From: Streptomyces sp. SirexAA-E
GTDB taxonomy: Bacteria > Actinomycetota > Actinomycetes > Streptomycetales > Streptomycetaceae
Length of the DNA: 64,000 nucleotides
NCBI RefSeq assembly: GCF_000177195.2
Contig: NC_015953.1
Coordinates: forward strand, 6,200,001-6,264,000
Reading direction: 5' to 3'
In this document: one piece after another, positions 25,501 through 33,655 of the stretch
Layout: each line of letters opens with the position of its first letter
Position numbering within the stretch: the stretch's first letter is position 1
Translations under genes and position numbers: made by a program
The notes under the pieces: model-generated
Told to the model about the DNA's origin: nothing
What the model saw: the letters and a program-made list of their open reading frames with translations, nothing else
Database searches by the model: none

Positions 25501-25878
25501 CAGGAGCAGGTTGCCGTTACCGTAGTTGACCTGGGCGCTGACACCGTCGGAGAGCTGGGCGGAGAAGAACTCCGACCAGGGGACCTGGCCGACACCGAGA
25601 GCGTAAAAACCTGGGTCGGCCGCAGTGGACTTCGCCAGCGGCTGCCCGGTGGTCTCCGCCGTCTTCAGCGGGGTGCTGGCCGGTGCCTTCGTCACCCCCA
25701 GCGGGGAGGGTTTCGGCTTCGCCGCGGTGGCCGGCGCCGCAGCAGGACCCGGAGCCGTAAGGGGCTGGGCGCTGGCGGGGAGGGCGGCGGTCATGGTGGC
25801 CGTCGCGGTGGCCACGGCCAGGACGGACAGCGGAAGCCGGTGTCTGTGGCGCCGCATTGCGGGCATGCGAGGATTCAC
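22600..25878 (-). CDS. Secreted RHS/YD-repeat protein with hydrophobic C-terminal tail
   Basis: GTG 25878, with GGAGAG six bases upstream, gives 1092 residues; the frame is open to 26235 but lacks a signal there. A Sec signal peptide (RLPLSVLAVATATATMTAAL, cleavage after ASA) is followed by a β-rich N-terminal part (about 75-330). Many YD repeats come next (YTYDDLGR, YTYDNRDR, FTYDERNR and others) to about 930, then the RHS core (YLDPSGLYKMGHRYYDPNLG, RFTQPDPSG, DPINQTDPTG). About 85 residues follow the core, rich in Gly/Ala and hydrophobic (ILVGIGVEGLCMAGAAAG, then VSVGAGLTGCSVVAAGAAGA). RHS proteins enclose a variable C-terminal toxin in a YD-repeat shell. This tail has no nuclease or other known toxin motif and looks membrane-active. 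Small membrane genes follow downstream. Confidence 0.92.
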   Translation of the reverse strand: MNPRMPAMRRHRHRLPLSVLAVATATATMTAALPASAQPLTAPGPAAAPATAAKPKPSPLGVTKAPASTPLKTAETTGQPLAKSTAADPGFYALGVGQVPWSEFFSAQLSDGVSAQVNYGNGNLLLTVEGFDIADAGPGLSYGNTFNSLNSIGWNATTGADYRVTEPTPDGVSVQGPSGTAAVFARDGSGFTPAKGYKQDLSEASDKKSFTLTSRRTGEKTTFTRPGTTGPARVSKVEDKNGNATTISYSGNFTSKITSASGRTLVFTNDGQHITEVSDNTGRSIGYTYTGDLIKTFTDTDGKSTTFDYDSSNRLTKVTTAEGRQTRFTWNSTKVASLNRVVNNATGAGNTTVFNWALGPDNTSSEGFVQITDPRGNNTLKTVDGYWRTKKTEDPLGHKRSKSWGPDNDIATATDAMGTAPDDGNVTSYTYDEAFNPKSVAIPTGASATATWVKKGSGYFPDTATSASAEKTTNAYDTSGNLLTSTDSTSGGTAAKWTYTYNPKTGEMDCGGLPGQRCTATDPREKKTSYTYDDKGNLTKVTPPSPLKPITYTYDDLGRQESMTDGRGVTTTYTYDNRDRIKTQKAGSVTAAFTYDADGNLKTRTTPAGTSTFTYDERNRERTRALPGTPATSITYDATGNVATATDSAGTVTYGYDDASQLTSVTEPGGAKTTYSYNNNGERTKTTFPGGTTQNVTPDDSGRPTKIEVKAGTTTLSTISYDYANAGKDTDKIRKRTADGAATAYTYDTAGRLTKAVETKSGATTAGWAYCYDKAGNRTGRSSGTTLPATCDAATQKATYNDAGQLTAFNGNTAFTYDGAGNETSAASPTGTRTNETWTPFTQFSAYTQSGTTTNQTYAGTDTTQRLKAGSTTFTNSAVGLSNQNASGTATGFVREPSGTLVAMRSGGNSQYYLTDAQGSVIGLVDTASKRTATYTYGPYGEPRTNTGTNQPYRYTSTYLDPSGLYKMGHRYYDPNLGRFTQPDPSGQETNAYLYAAGDPINQTDPTGLLSFGDVTGIGDWASLTYDTLTGNTEGANATKMGILVGIGVEGLCMAGAAAGAFATLGVSVGAGLTGCSVVAAGAAGATTAAYS

Positions 25879-26003
25879 GAAGGTCTCTCCGATGCGTGAG
25901 ATGGCGAAGGAGCAGGACCTGTTGGGGCGGCATCCCTGCACGGATGCCGCCCCGCCCTGTCCCTGGCGGGAAGTGGTGTGTGAACAGCCCGGTGAGGGGG
26001 CCG

Positions 26004-26540
26004 TCAGCAGCGCTTGGAGGTACGGGTGCTGAGCGGATGGGGATCGGCCGGGATGTTGATCGTTCCGTCGGCCGAGGTGCACTCGTCGGCCGTGTCGGCC
26101 GCGTTGCTCCAGAACTCCTGCGCGTGGGTGTTGAAGACCGTTCGCTGGCCGACCAGGGAGTTGCGCTCGTAGGCCCACACGCCGACGGTCAGGTTGAAGT
26201 TGATGTTCTGGTCCAGGAAGGACTTCCACGCCCACACATAGCCGTAGTTCTTGTCACAGCTGGGCGAGTAGAACTGCTTGACCGAGGCGATCGTCTCCGT
26301 GCCCCGGTAGATGTACTCCGTCGTGCCGATCTGGGCGGCGTCCGCACACACCCCCGCCGCCGTCGCCACCGCACTGAGCGGGTTGCCGGCCTCCGTACCC
26401 GCCGCCCCCACCGCGGCGTTCGCCGCCTGCTGCTGCGGCGTCGCCCCCGGCCCGGTCGCCGCCGATGCCACCCCGGTGCCCAGCAGCGACAACGTTGCCC
26501 CCGCGACCGTCGCCGCCACAGTCATACGCGCACGTCTCAC
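26004..26540 (-). CDS. Secreted four-cysteine protein upstream of RHS gene
   Basis: GTG 26540, after a GGGGG site, gives 178 residues with a Sec signal ending ASA (VAGATLSLLGTGVASA). The mature part has an Ala/Gln-rich start, then four Cys (AGVCADAA, SPSCDKNY, ADECTSAD, SKRC at the very end), likely two disulfides. The middle (ASVKQFYSPSC, VWAYER, FNTHAQEFW) is weakly like DUF2690 secreted proteins; this is not certain. It lies 125 bases upstream of the RHS gene in the same direction, so co-transcription and joint action outside the cell are plausible. Confidence 0.75.
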   Translation of the reverse strand: MRRARMTVAATVAGATLSLLGTGVASAATGPGATPQQQAANAAVGAAGTEAGNPLSAVATAAGVCADAAQIGTTEYIYRGTETIASVKQFYSPSCDKNYGYVWAWKSFLDQNINFNLTVGVWAYERNSLVGQRTVFNTHAQEFWSNAADTADECTSADGTINIPADPHPLSTRTSKRC

Positions 26541-27148
26541 GTGCAAACCCCCCTGTGCGAAAGCGTGTCCCCGGCACCCGGCACGAGCACCAGGCAATTC
26601 ACGCGAATGAAGGCGCACCAGCCGGTGCGCCTTCGCATCATCGCCATAACCCCCACCGGAACGGCGTGTTCCGGGGCCGTCGCTACAGTAAGCCAACACC
26701 TTGACGCTCCGTGACACCATGGATTCAGAAGGCGTTTTTCCTGCATACCCGAGGCAAACCATTCACGCCGCTGGCGATTCCTCAGGCTGATGCCATGCAT
26801 AGATGTTCAAAGCACAAGACAGGGCGTCAGGTGTGAGTTGAGCAACACGCATGACACCCGGACAGCAGGGCACACGGGCCCGTTTGACCTGTCCTCAGCA
26901 CACGCGTCCCACCGACAGCACATCCCGACCCGCCAGACCAACGAGGTGCGCCTCCGGCCGGGACGAACCGGGGGCAAGGTCCGCAACCGCAAAGAGCGTT
27001 TTGTCCCGGCAGGGGTGCTTCATCGCAGTTCAGGTGGCAGAACGGTGCGGGTCGGCTGAGAAGCCGTTGTCGTACCGAGAGATTCGATTGCGGGTCGAAC
27101 TTGGGTGCCCGGTCGGGTGGTCGGCTCGTGGTAGAGGAATGACAGCAG
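26541..27148. other. Gene-free stretch upstream of the RHS operon
   Basis: No supported gene was seen. Short open frames on both strands lack ribosome sites and family features. The part next to 26540 must carry the promoter of the secreted protein and probably the RHS operon. AT content is slightly higher near 26690-26850, but no clear -35/-10 pair could be fixed. Confidence 0.5.
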
Positions 27149-27200
27149 GGCCTCCTGAACAGCTCATGGGTGTTGAAGTCCATTCGAGCGTCAGGAGGCC
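27149..27200. other. Inverted repeat and possible transposase start remnant
   Basis: GGCCTCCTGA (27149-27158) and TCAGGAGGCC (27191-27200) form a perfect 10-bp inverted repeat with a 32-base loop. Immediately after, GTG 27202 opens a 30-codon frame (PQSYVLVLVESSPDAPSCDS) that ends at TGA and may be the start of a lost transposase. It lies just outside the end of the ISAs1 element. Confidence 0.4.
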
Positions 27201-27333
27201 CTGTGCCTCAGTCTTACGTGCTGGTGTTGGTGGAGTCCAGCCCGGATGCACCGTCGTGTGACTCTCTCGCCCACGTGTACGGGACATGGTGAGCGGCCTC
27301 GTCGTTACCCCTCGGACATGACGGATGAGGAGT

Positions 27334-28180
27334 CAGGGCTTGATCAGGTTCCCTGAGTGTCCGGGTTGTTGGTGATGCCCAGGAGTGGGAGGGCTCGTTC
27401 GGGCTGGTCGCGGATTGCCCGGGTGGTCTTGGCGATGTTGATGGCTCCGAGGGTTTTGAGCAGACCGACAGCGAGGTTACGGAAGGTGGCCATGGCGCGA
27501 GGTGCGGTGCCGGTGTGGAGGGTGGAGGCCTCCTCGGCGTAGGTCACGTCTCTCACATGGCGCAGGGCCTCGACGGTCCAGTGGCCGCGGACGGCGGCGG
27601 CGAGTTCGGCCGGAGTGGTCTCGTGGGCGTCGAGACTGGTGACGGCATAGACCGTCTCGCGGCTCTCGCACCCACCGGTCTGTTTGCGGCGTCTGTGGAC
27701 GCGGAGGGCGAGGCGGCCGTGGGGGAAGGCGATCCCGCCGAGTTCGTCGGCGATGCCGCAGGTCTTGATGGAGCGGGACTCCCGGCGGCCGTGTCCGGCG
27801 GAGGAGGCGGTGTGCTGAACGGCGCTGTCTGGCCAGGGCAGGGCGGCGAGCTGCCGGTAGGTGGTCGGCTGGTTCCGCTTGATCATGGCGATGTAGTGGC
27901 TTTCTTCGTCTCGACCAGCCAGGTGACGTTCGCCTTAACCGAATGCAGGGCGTCAAAGGTGATCAAAGATCCGTCCAGGTCCAGTGGTTCGAGCAGGGGC
28001 CGGAAGTGCGCGGTCTCGTTCGTCTTCGCTCCGACCTCCGCCTGTGCGAGGGTCAGGGCCCTGTGGTGGGTGACCGCGGAGAGCAGATGCTTGCGGCCGG
28101 CGGACAGTCGGGCCGACCCTCTCAGCGACTTGCCGTCGACCGCGCGTGACGGGATGCCCAGCGACGTGGCGTTCCTCAGC
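27334..28180 (-). pseudogene. ISAs1-family transposase, 5'-truncated and frameshifted
   Basis: The first readable part (minus strand) is LGIPSRAVDGKSLRGSARLS, then LITFDALHSVKANVTWLVET up to about 27890. The second frame continues MIKRNQPTTYRQLAALPWPD, GHWTVEALRHVRDVTYAEEA and ends LLGITNNPDTQGT at 27344. This is the ISAs1 DDE transposase; the catalytic regions AVDGKS, FDALHS and VEALRHVRDV are present. The frames join near 27883-27890, and the N-terminal third is missing where the element meets the S15 hydrolase gene. A short copy of its end lies at 22028-22110. Confidence 0.88.
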
Positions 28181-29936
28181 GTTGCGTGCTGGCGTTGGGC
28201 ACCGTGAACGTGGCGGGGCCGGGCTTCAGCTGCGCTGAGTTGATCTGCGTGAAGATGTCGATCCACGGTGCCTGGTCGCCACCGGTGGCCGTGTCTTCGG
28301 CCGGGTCGCCAAGGGGCAGTTGGAGACGGGTGTCGTTGATCCGGATCTTGTGCTTGGATGGGGTGTCGAGCCAATCGCCGGATCGTACCGAGCCAATCTC
28401 CACGGCGAGGCGATGACCGGCCCGGAGGGTCCAGTCCGTCGACTTCAGCTCGATGTCCAGCTGGTCCTGGTCCAGCCGGGAGACCCGCTCGTCGAATGCC
28501 ACAGCGTTGCCGTCGGCGTCCACGTCGTACAGCTTGACCATTACGTTGCCCTCTCCCCTTGCCGTCATGCTGACCCGGGGCGTGCCCGTTACCCGGGTGG
28601 CCGTTTCAAGAGGTCCGGACCAGACGAAGAAGCTTCCGGCGGCACGACCGACTTCGCCTTCAGGGGGTGCCGGCTGTGAGCCCGCTCCGCTGTCCACGTA
28701 CGAGCCGTTGCCGAGGTGGAGGTTCGCGGAGAGGTTCGGTGTGGGCCAGGACTTCTCCGCGCGCCAGTCGCCGAGGTTGTCCTGGACGACGAAGTTCGGA
28801 AAGCGGACCTTCGGGGCGATGCCCTTGAGGTGTTCGTCGTAGAAGGACAACGTCTCCTTGAACCAAGTCGCGCGTCCCATCGCGAACTTGCCGTCCGATG
28901 TGCGTTCGTTGCCGCGTACGTGGTCCCAGGGGCCGATCCAGGCACGTTGGGGACCGCGGTGGTTGTCGAGGAACTCCTCCATCCCCACGGGGAGAGTGTT
29001 GGTCTCGGCGGTGCCCTGGGTGAACAGGAGCGGAGTGTCGGTGTTTTTGGCGTGCCTGGCCGGGCTGCGGTCTTTCCAATACTGGTCATCCGGGTCACCG
29101 ATGGAGGGGCCGTAGGAGTTGAGGGCCAGGCACTCGGGGTGCTTCGTCTCGTACGCGGCGTTGGTGCGGTACCGCTTGTCCTCGTCCGGCAACTGGGCCA
29201 GGCCGGCGATGCGGTTGTAGCTGGTGGGCATTTGGACGCTGTTCGGGCGGGGCACGCCGTTGGAGTGCAGTTGCTGATACAAATCCCAGATGGGCTCCTG
29301 GGCGACGACTGCTTTCAGCGCGTCGTGTTTCGCGTTGTTGCCGAGGAGGCCGGTGTAGGCGTCGAAGGATTTTCCGTACATTCCTACCGCTCCTGTGGAC
29401 CAGGGCTGTTTCGAGCTCCAGTCGATTGCGGCCTTGACGTCGGCCTGGTCTCCGGCGCCGCCGAGGTCGAGGCATCCGGTGGAGCCGCCGAAGCCGCGGG
29501 TGTCCACCATGACGAAGGCGTAACCCTTGTCGAACAGGTCGGTCCCCTCGAGGAGGTCCTGGAAGCGTCCCGAGGGGCCGGCATGCTCCTCCTCGACCTC
29601 CATCTCCCCGGAGTGGCCGAAGTACGCGCCGGCCGACATGATCACGGGGACCTTCGCGCCCTCGGGGAGGCCCTCCGGAAGCAGCACATCGGCGTGCAGC
29701 TCGGTGCCGGAGTCGTCCGAGGAGGGGAAGTAGTGTTGGGTCCACCGCGCCCCTTCCGGCACCCGATCGTTCTTCTCGTGGGTGACCGAATGGGTGGCAG
29801 TGGCAACAGCTGTCTTTCCTGCGCGGTCGCCGTCAGTCGTCCGGCCCGGCGTGGCGACGGCTGCCCCCGTGAGGGCGCCGGTCACAGCGCAGGCCGTGAT
29901 CAGTGCTGTAGCGGTGGCGGCTGATCGCTTCCTCAT
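28176..29936 (-). CDS. Secreted CocE/NonD-family serine hydrolase (peptidase S15-like)
   Basis: ATG 29936, behind an AGGAG site, gives 586 residues. A signal peptide (ATALITACAVTGALTGAAVA) is followed by the α/β-hydrolase with VDTRGFGGSTG and the nucleophile region GMYGKSFDAYTG. The His may lie in IGPWDHVRG. The C-terminal jelly-roll (VSMTARGEGNVMVKLYDVDA, AVEIGSVRSGDW, INDTRLQLPL) is typical of X-prolyl dipeptidyl peptidases and cocaine esterases. It should act outside the cell on peptides or esters. A perfect inverted-repeat operator lies 90 bases upstream. The last residues are next to the ISAs1 remnant, so the natural end may have been altered slightly. Confidence 0.9.
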   Translation of the reverse strand: MRKRSAATATALITACAVTGALTGAAVATPGRTTDGDRAGKTAVATATHSVTHEKNDRVPEGARWTQHYFPSSDDSGTELHADVLLPEGLPEGAKVPVIMSAGAYFGHSGEMEVEEEHAGPSGRFQDLLEGTDLFDKGYAFVMVDTRGFGGSTGCLDLGGAGDQADVKAAIDWSSKQPWSTGAVGMYGKSFDAYTGLLGNNAKHDALKAVVAQEPIWDLYQQLHSNGVPRPNSVQMPTSYNRIAGLAQLPDEDKRYRTNAAYETKHPECLALNSYGPSIGDPDDQYWKDRSPARHAKNTDTPLLFTQGTAETNTLPVGMEEFLDNHRGPQRAWIGPWDHVRGNERTSDGKFAMGRATWFKETLSFYDEHLKGIAPKVRFPNFVVQDNLGDWRAEKSWPTPNLSANLHLGNGSYVDSGAGSQPAPPEGEVGRAAGSFFVWSGPLETATRVTGTPRVSMTARGEGNVMVKLYDVDADGNAVAFDERVSRLDQDQLDIELKSTDWTLRAGHRLAVEIGSVRSGDWLDTPSKHKIRINDTRLQLPLGDPAEDTATGGDQAPWIDIFTQINSAQLKPGPATFTVPNASTQR

Positions 29937-30025
29937 GAAGTGCTCCTGAGTTCGGGTGCGGGCTGACACGGGAGGACGGCACTCGCACGCCGACGTCGGC
30001 CCTGCGCGGAGCCGAACGCCGCCCT

Positions 30026-30054
30026 GTCACTTAGTGACATTGTCACTAAGTGAC
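30026..30054. promoter_or_regulatory. TetR operator upstream of the S15 hydrolase
   Basis: A perfect inverted repeat with 14-base arms (GTCACTTAGTGACA and its complement) around one central T. It lies 90 bases upstream of the S15 hydrolase start. Related repeats are found at 30289, 34543 and 44275. The tight match and length fit a TetR-family dimer-pair operator; the TetR gene at 30345 is the likely binder. Confidence 0.88.
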
Positions 30055-30288
30055 GAGAGTTGCAAGTGAGGCTCGTCGCCCCGGGCGGGCCGCACGGTCC
30101 GCGGTGAGGGATGCGGTGAACTTCGGCGCGTGAGGTGATGTGCCGTGAAGCCCCTCGGGCGTACTTTCGGGCAGCGCGGCCGTCGCTCTCGCCGGTTTCG
30201 CGGCGGAATCCGCCTATCAGTGCACTCGACCTGCGGGTCAGGGTCGGCCGGGTCGAGAGGCGGGGTCGTGTGGGGGCTGGCGAAAATC

Positions 30289-30319
30289 GTCACTTAGTGC
30301 CAATGTGGCACTAGGTGAA
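30289..30319. promoter_or_regulatory. TetR operator upstream of the tetR gene
   Basis: GTCACTTAGTGCCA, a 3-base gap (ATG), and TGGCACTAGGTGAA form an imperfect inverted repeat close to the perfect operator at 30026. It ends 25 bases before the proposed tetR start, so the regulator probably represses itself. GTG 30315 inside this repeat is therefore a poor choice of start codon. Confidence 0.82.
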
Positions 30320-30344
30320 AATTGTGGAGACGGGTGGTGAAGAG

Positions 30345-31064
30345 ATGACCGACGACGAGGCATCGACCAGGCGAGGACGTGGCGGGATGAGTGAGCAGCG
30401 GCGCCATCGTGTGCGCTTGGAGATTTCGCGGGAGGCGGCACGTCTGTTCTGGGCGCAGGGCGTCGACGGCACGAGCGGTGACCAGATCGCGGAGGCGGTG
30501 GGTTTGTCGACTCGCACCATCTGGCGCCATTTCCGCAGCAAGGAGAGCTGCGCGGAGCCGATCATCGCGCAGAGCGTGGAGTGGGAACTGGCCACTTTGC
30601 GTAGTTGGCCGCCGCACCGCTCACTGGAGGAGCACTTCGCCACGGAGGCGAAGCGGTTGGCCAGCGAGATTGGCACGCAGGGGCAGGCCGATGCCGGGTT
30701 GGGCGTGAAGATGATGCGACTGGCCGATACCGAGCCGGCCCTGCGTACGGCCTGGCTGATGGCCTGCGATCAAGTGGAACATGAATTGGCCGCGGTCATC
30801 GCGACCCGGCTCGGACTTGAGCACGACGACCTGCAGGTACGTCTGCACGCCGCGGCTGCGTCTGCCGCCCTGCGAATCCTCAACGAGTACGTGGGAGCAG
30901 GGCTTCTGGATGGCACTGATCCGCGGAAGCTCGGTGACGAGAATTTCGCCTTCATCGCCGATGCTGTCCGAACGGCCACGGGGGGCGCCGTGGGCGACCC
31001 GGTCGACATCGCCGAGGTACCTGCCGAGTCGGGCGAGGGCACCGCCGATCGACTGGCGTTCTGA
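30345..31064 (+). CDS. TetR-family regulator of the peptidase regulon
   Basis: From ATG 30345 the protein has 239 residues. The helix-turn-helix covers about 17-62 (RVRLEISREAARLFWAQGVD, SGDQIAEAVGLSTRTIWRHF) and the ligand domain follows. An upstream GTG (30315) is in frame but lies inside the operator. It is divergent from the S15 hydrolase; near-identical operators lie before both genes and before an S9 peptidase and a DUF3159 gene. A peptide or a peptide-derived compound could be the inducer; this is inference. A fragment of a closely similar tetR gene is at 33543. Confidence 0.92.
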   Translation: MTDDEASTRRGRGGMSEQRRHRVRLEISREAARLFWAQGVDGTSGDQIAEAVGLSTRTIWRHFRSKESCAEPIIAQSVEWELATLRSWPPHRSLEEHFATEAKRLASEIGTQGQADAGLGVKMMRLADTEPALRTAWLMACDQVEHELAAVIATRLGLEHDDLQVRLHAAAASAALRILNEYVGAGLLDGTDPRKLGDENFAFIADAVRTATGGAVGDPVDIAEVPAESGEGTADRLAF

Positions 31065-31313
31065 GTAGGGCGCTTGTCCTAGGGCGCGTATCGAGTCGCG
31101 ATCAATGTGCCTGCTTGAGTCCGCGCCGAGGTGTCCGCCAGCGTGGAAGACGGGCACGTCACGTCATGGGCCTGGCCGGCCCGTAGAGCATCGCTGGTGC
31201 TTCGCAAGCTGCCGTCGTTGGGGCCGAGTAGGAACCCGCAGTGGCGCGCCCTCATCCCGGCTGCGGAGAAAGTGCGTTGACGTGCCTCGGATGGTGGTCA
31301 ATCATCGCTGCTC

Positions 31314-32063
31314 ATGCTTCAAAGTGAGATTTGGGATGACCGGGCCGCTCAGAGCTACGACACCCCTGGGACTGGCATGTTCGCACCGGAGGTGCTGGGG
31401 CCGACGGTGGACCGCCTGGCGGAGCTCACCGAGGGCGGGCGGGCGCTGGAGTTCGCCATCGGGACCGGGCGGGTGGCGCTGCCGCTCGCGGAGCGCGGCG
31501 TCCCGGTCAGTGGCATCGAGCTGTCGAAGCCGATGGTCGATCAGCTCCGTACCCAAGCGGACGAGGCGGCCATTCCAGTCGTGGTCGGCGACATGGCCGC
31601 CGCGCGAGTCCCGGGCGAGTTCCAGCTCGTCTACCTCGTCTACAACGGCATCTCGGTCCTGCTCACGCAGGCTGAGCAGGTTGCCTGTTTCCGAAACGCC
31701 GCACTCCACCTCGCGCCGGGTGGGCGGTTCGTCATCGAGCTGTGGGTCCCCGAGCTTCGCAAGTTGCCGCCCGGCCAGCAGGGCGTGGTCTTCGGGTCGG
31801 CGCCGGGCTATATCGGGCTCGACACCTACGATGTCCTGCGCCAGCAGGTCGTCTCGCACCACTTCGGGTTCGACGCCGAAGGTGGCCGCGAGGCCAGCCT
31901 GTTTCGCAGCCCACACCGATACATCTGGCCGGCTGAGCTCGACCTGATGGCCGAGCTGGCCGGAATGACGCTGGAGTCCAGGCACGCGGACTGGACCGGC
32001 GCGGAATTCACCGCGGAGTCGCGCTCCCACGTCTCCGTCTACAGGACAGTCGGCCCGCTCTGA
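31314..32063 (+). CDS. Class I SAM-dependent methyltransferase
   Basis: A 249-residue methyltransferase with motif I ALEFAIGTGRVALPLA, motif II GIELSKPMVDQL, VVVGDMAAARVPGEFQLVYL (motif IV region) and LHLAPGGRFVIEL. It is of the type often annotated as a small-molecule methyltransferase. The substrate is unknown. The 249 bases upstream show no gene and no TetR-type operator, so it may stand outside the regulon around it. Confidence 0.9.
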   Translation: MLQSEIWDDRAAQSYDTPGTGMFAPEVLGPTVDRLAELTEGGRALEFAIGTGRVALPLAERGVPVSGIELSKPMVDQLRTQADEAAIPVVVGDMAAARVPGEFQLVYLVYNGISVLLTQAEQVACFRNAALHLAPGGRFVIELWVPELRKLPPGQQGVVFGSAPGYIGLDTYDVLRQQVVSHHFGFDAEGGREASLFRSPHRYIWPAELDLMAELAGMTLESRHADWTGAEFTAESRSHVSVYRTVGPL

Positions 32064-32127
32064 CCGGGCAAGTCTCCGATGCCAGCGGCTCGTGACTGTC
32101 AGGTCACCCGCGTGTATCGAGCTGTGC

Positions 32128-32660
32128 TCACGGGGTGGTGCGGGTGAGGTCTTTGATCCAGATCATCGAAACGCGCAGGTGCAGGCCGGCGAGGTAGCTG
32201 CCGGGTGTCTTGTCATACCGGATCGCGACGCCCCGCCAGGCTTTGAGCTTGTTGATCAGGCGTTCGACCGTGTTCCTCTCCTTGTAGAGGCTGGCATTGT
32301 GACCGACGGGTCGACCGCCTCTGGAGCCCATCTTCCTACGGTTGGCGGCTTGGTCCCTCTTCTCCGGAATGACCGCCTTGATGCCGCGTTGCCGCAGGTG
32401 TGCCCGGTTGCCGCGCGACGAGTAGGCCCTGTCCTCGGCGACCGCGTCCGGCCGGGTCAGGGGGGCGGCCGAGGGGCACGCGGACCCTTATCTTCCCCAG
32501 CACGGGGATAAACTGCGGACTGTCCGCGGCCTGCCCCTCGGCCAGGACGAACGCCAGCAGACACTTGCGGTCGGCACCGTGGTTCTCACGCCTGGGGAGG
32601 TTGACGTTCTCGACAAGCTGATGGAGTCCGTGGCGAGGCCGTCTCCCATCGAGACCTCCT
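32128..32660 (-). pseudogene. IS5-family transposase C-terminal remnant
   Basis: The minus strand gives FVLAEGQAADSPQFIPVLGK, RIRVRVPLGRP and, after a frame change near 32330-32345, KMGSRGGRPVGHNASLYKER, NTVERLINKLKAWRGVAIRY, then a stop at 32128. These match the second half of IS5-type transposases including the final catalytic Glu in NTVERLINKLK. The N-terminal half and both ends of the element are missing. Confidence 0.82.
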
Positions 32661-32708
32661 GCTGGCGATCCGGGACGCGAACATCGCCCCGCACCGGTGC
32701 CGTCCGCG

Positions 32709-33158
32709 CTACCGTGATCGTTCACATTCCGGGGCGGAGTCCCGAGCCTGTTCATAACCGAGTTCCAGCAGGGCACCACGCAGCTTTGCCGCTGCTCCGG
32801 TCAAAGCCGACTGGTCTTTCTCCTGCTTGGCCTTGCTGAAATCGAAGTCGGTCATGTCCCATACCGGCGCGACATGTATATGCAGATGCGGTACCTCGAA
32901 GCCCGCAACGACGAGGCCGGCGCGCGGGGCGTTCCAGGCCCGCTGCACCCCTTGCCCCACAGCCTGGGCCACCTCGAAGGAACGCGCCAGGAGGGCCCCG
33001 TCGATGTCCGTCCACCGGTCGACCTCACGCCGCGGCACCACGAGGGTGTGGCCAGGCCGCAACGGAGCTATGGACAGGAAAGCGACGATTTCAGGATCCT
33101 GCCAGACGAAGAGTCCGGGCAGCTCCCCGGTGATGATGCGCGAGAACACAGTAGTCAT
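32709..33158 (-). CDS. HIT-family hydrolase
   Basis: A 149-residue HIT protein with the histidine triad HLHIHV in VPHLHIHVAPVWDM and the upstream PLRPGHTLVVPRREVDRW. Family members hydrolyse nucleotide phosphoramidates or AP4A-like dinucleotides; the triad's middle His is the nucleophile. GAGGAGAATT precedes ATG 33158. It is intact but surrounded by insertion-sequence debris. Confidence 0.92.
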   Translation of the reverse strand: MTTVFSRIITGELPGLFVWQDPEIVAFLSIAPLRPGHTLVVPRREVDRWTDIDGALLARSFEVAQAVGQGVQRAWNAPRAGLVVAGFEVPHLHIHVAPVWDMTDFDFSKAKQEKDQSALTGAAAKLRGALLELGYEQARDSAPECERSR

Positions 33159-33542
33159 ACGTGCAATTCTCCTCAGAGGTGTCAGGGTGCGGACAGTGGT
33201 TCAGGCAACGACGGCTAGGGATAAGCCCTGACCGTGCCCGACACAACTGCGCGGCCAGTACCGCCGGCTCGGCTCCCCGGGCCGGGCGCCCGATGAACCG
33301 GACGCCGAAATGCGGCAAAACGACATCCGGCAAGGGCGGCCCTTGTGACGTCGTCGCGCCGTCGCGTTCGCCGACTGGAGAGAGCCGGGCTCAGGGTCTG
33401 CGACTGCCCGGTTGCTCGACGAGGTTCATCCACCCGAGGGCACGGCCGATTTGAGCAGCCCGCAGCCCCGTGCGGCGAACCGGGCCAGGAGGACGAGAGC
33501 GAACTCGCCGATCGACCGCGTGCAGGCTACCTGGTCCGGGGG
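33159..33542. other. Gene-free stretch between HIT gene and insertion debris
   Basis: The first 40 bases hold the HIT leader. The rest shows only short, overlapping frames without starts or family features, probably worn insertion-sequence DNA. No feature can be assigned. Confidence 0.4.
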
Positions 33543-33655
33543 TGAGCGGTTTTGCCGAGCCCGGGACGAGCGAGCAGTGGCGTCGCCAGATCCAGTTGGG
33601 AATCTCTCGGCAGGTCGCACGTCTCTTCTGGAAGCAGGGCGTTGCCGCGGCCAGA
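33543..33655 (+). pseudogene. tetR N-terminal fragment, paralogue of the 30-kb regulator
   Basis: GTG 33543 starts a frame with TSEQWRRQIQLGISRQVARL and FWKQGVAA, which matches the 30-kb TetR helix-turn-helix start (MSEQRRHRVRLEISREAARL, FWAQGVD). Similarity ends at about 33655, where IS3 transposase sequence begins on the other strand. It is a second regulator gene of the same type, destroyed by insertion or recombination. Confidence 0.65.
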
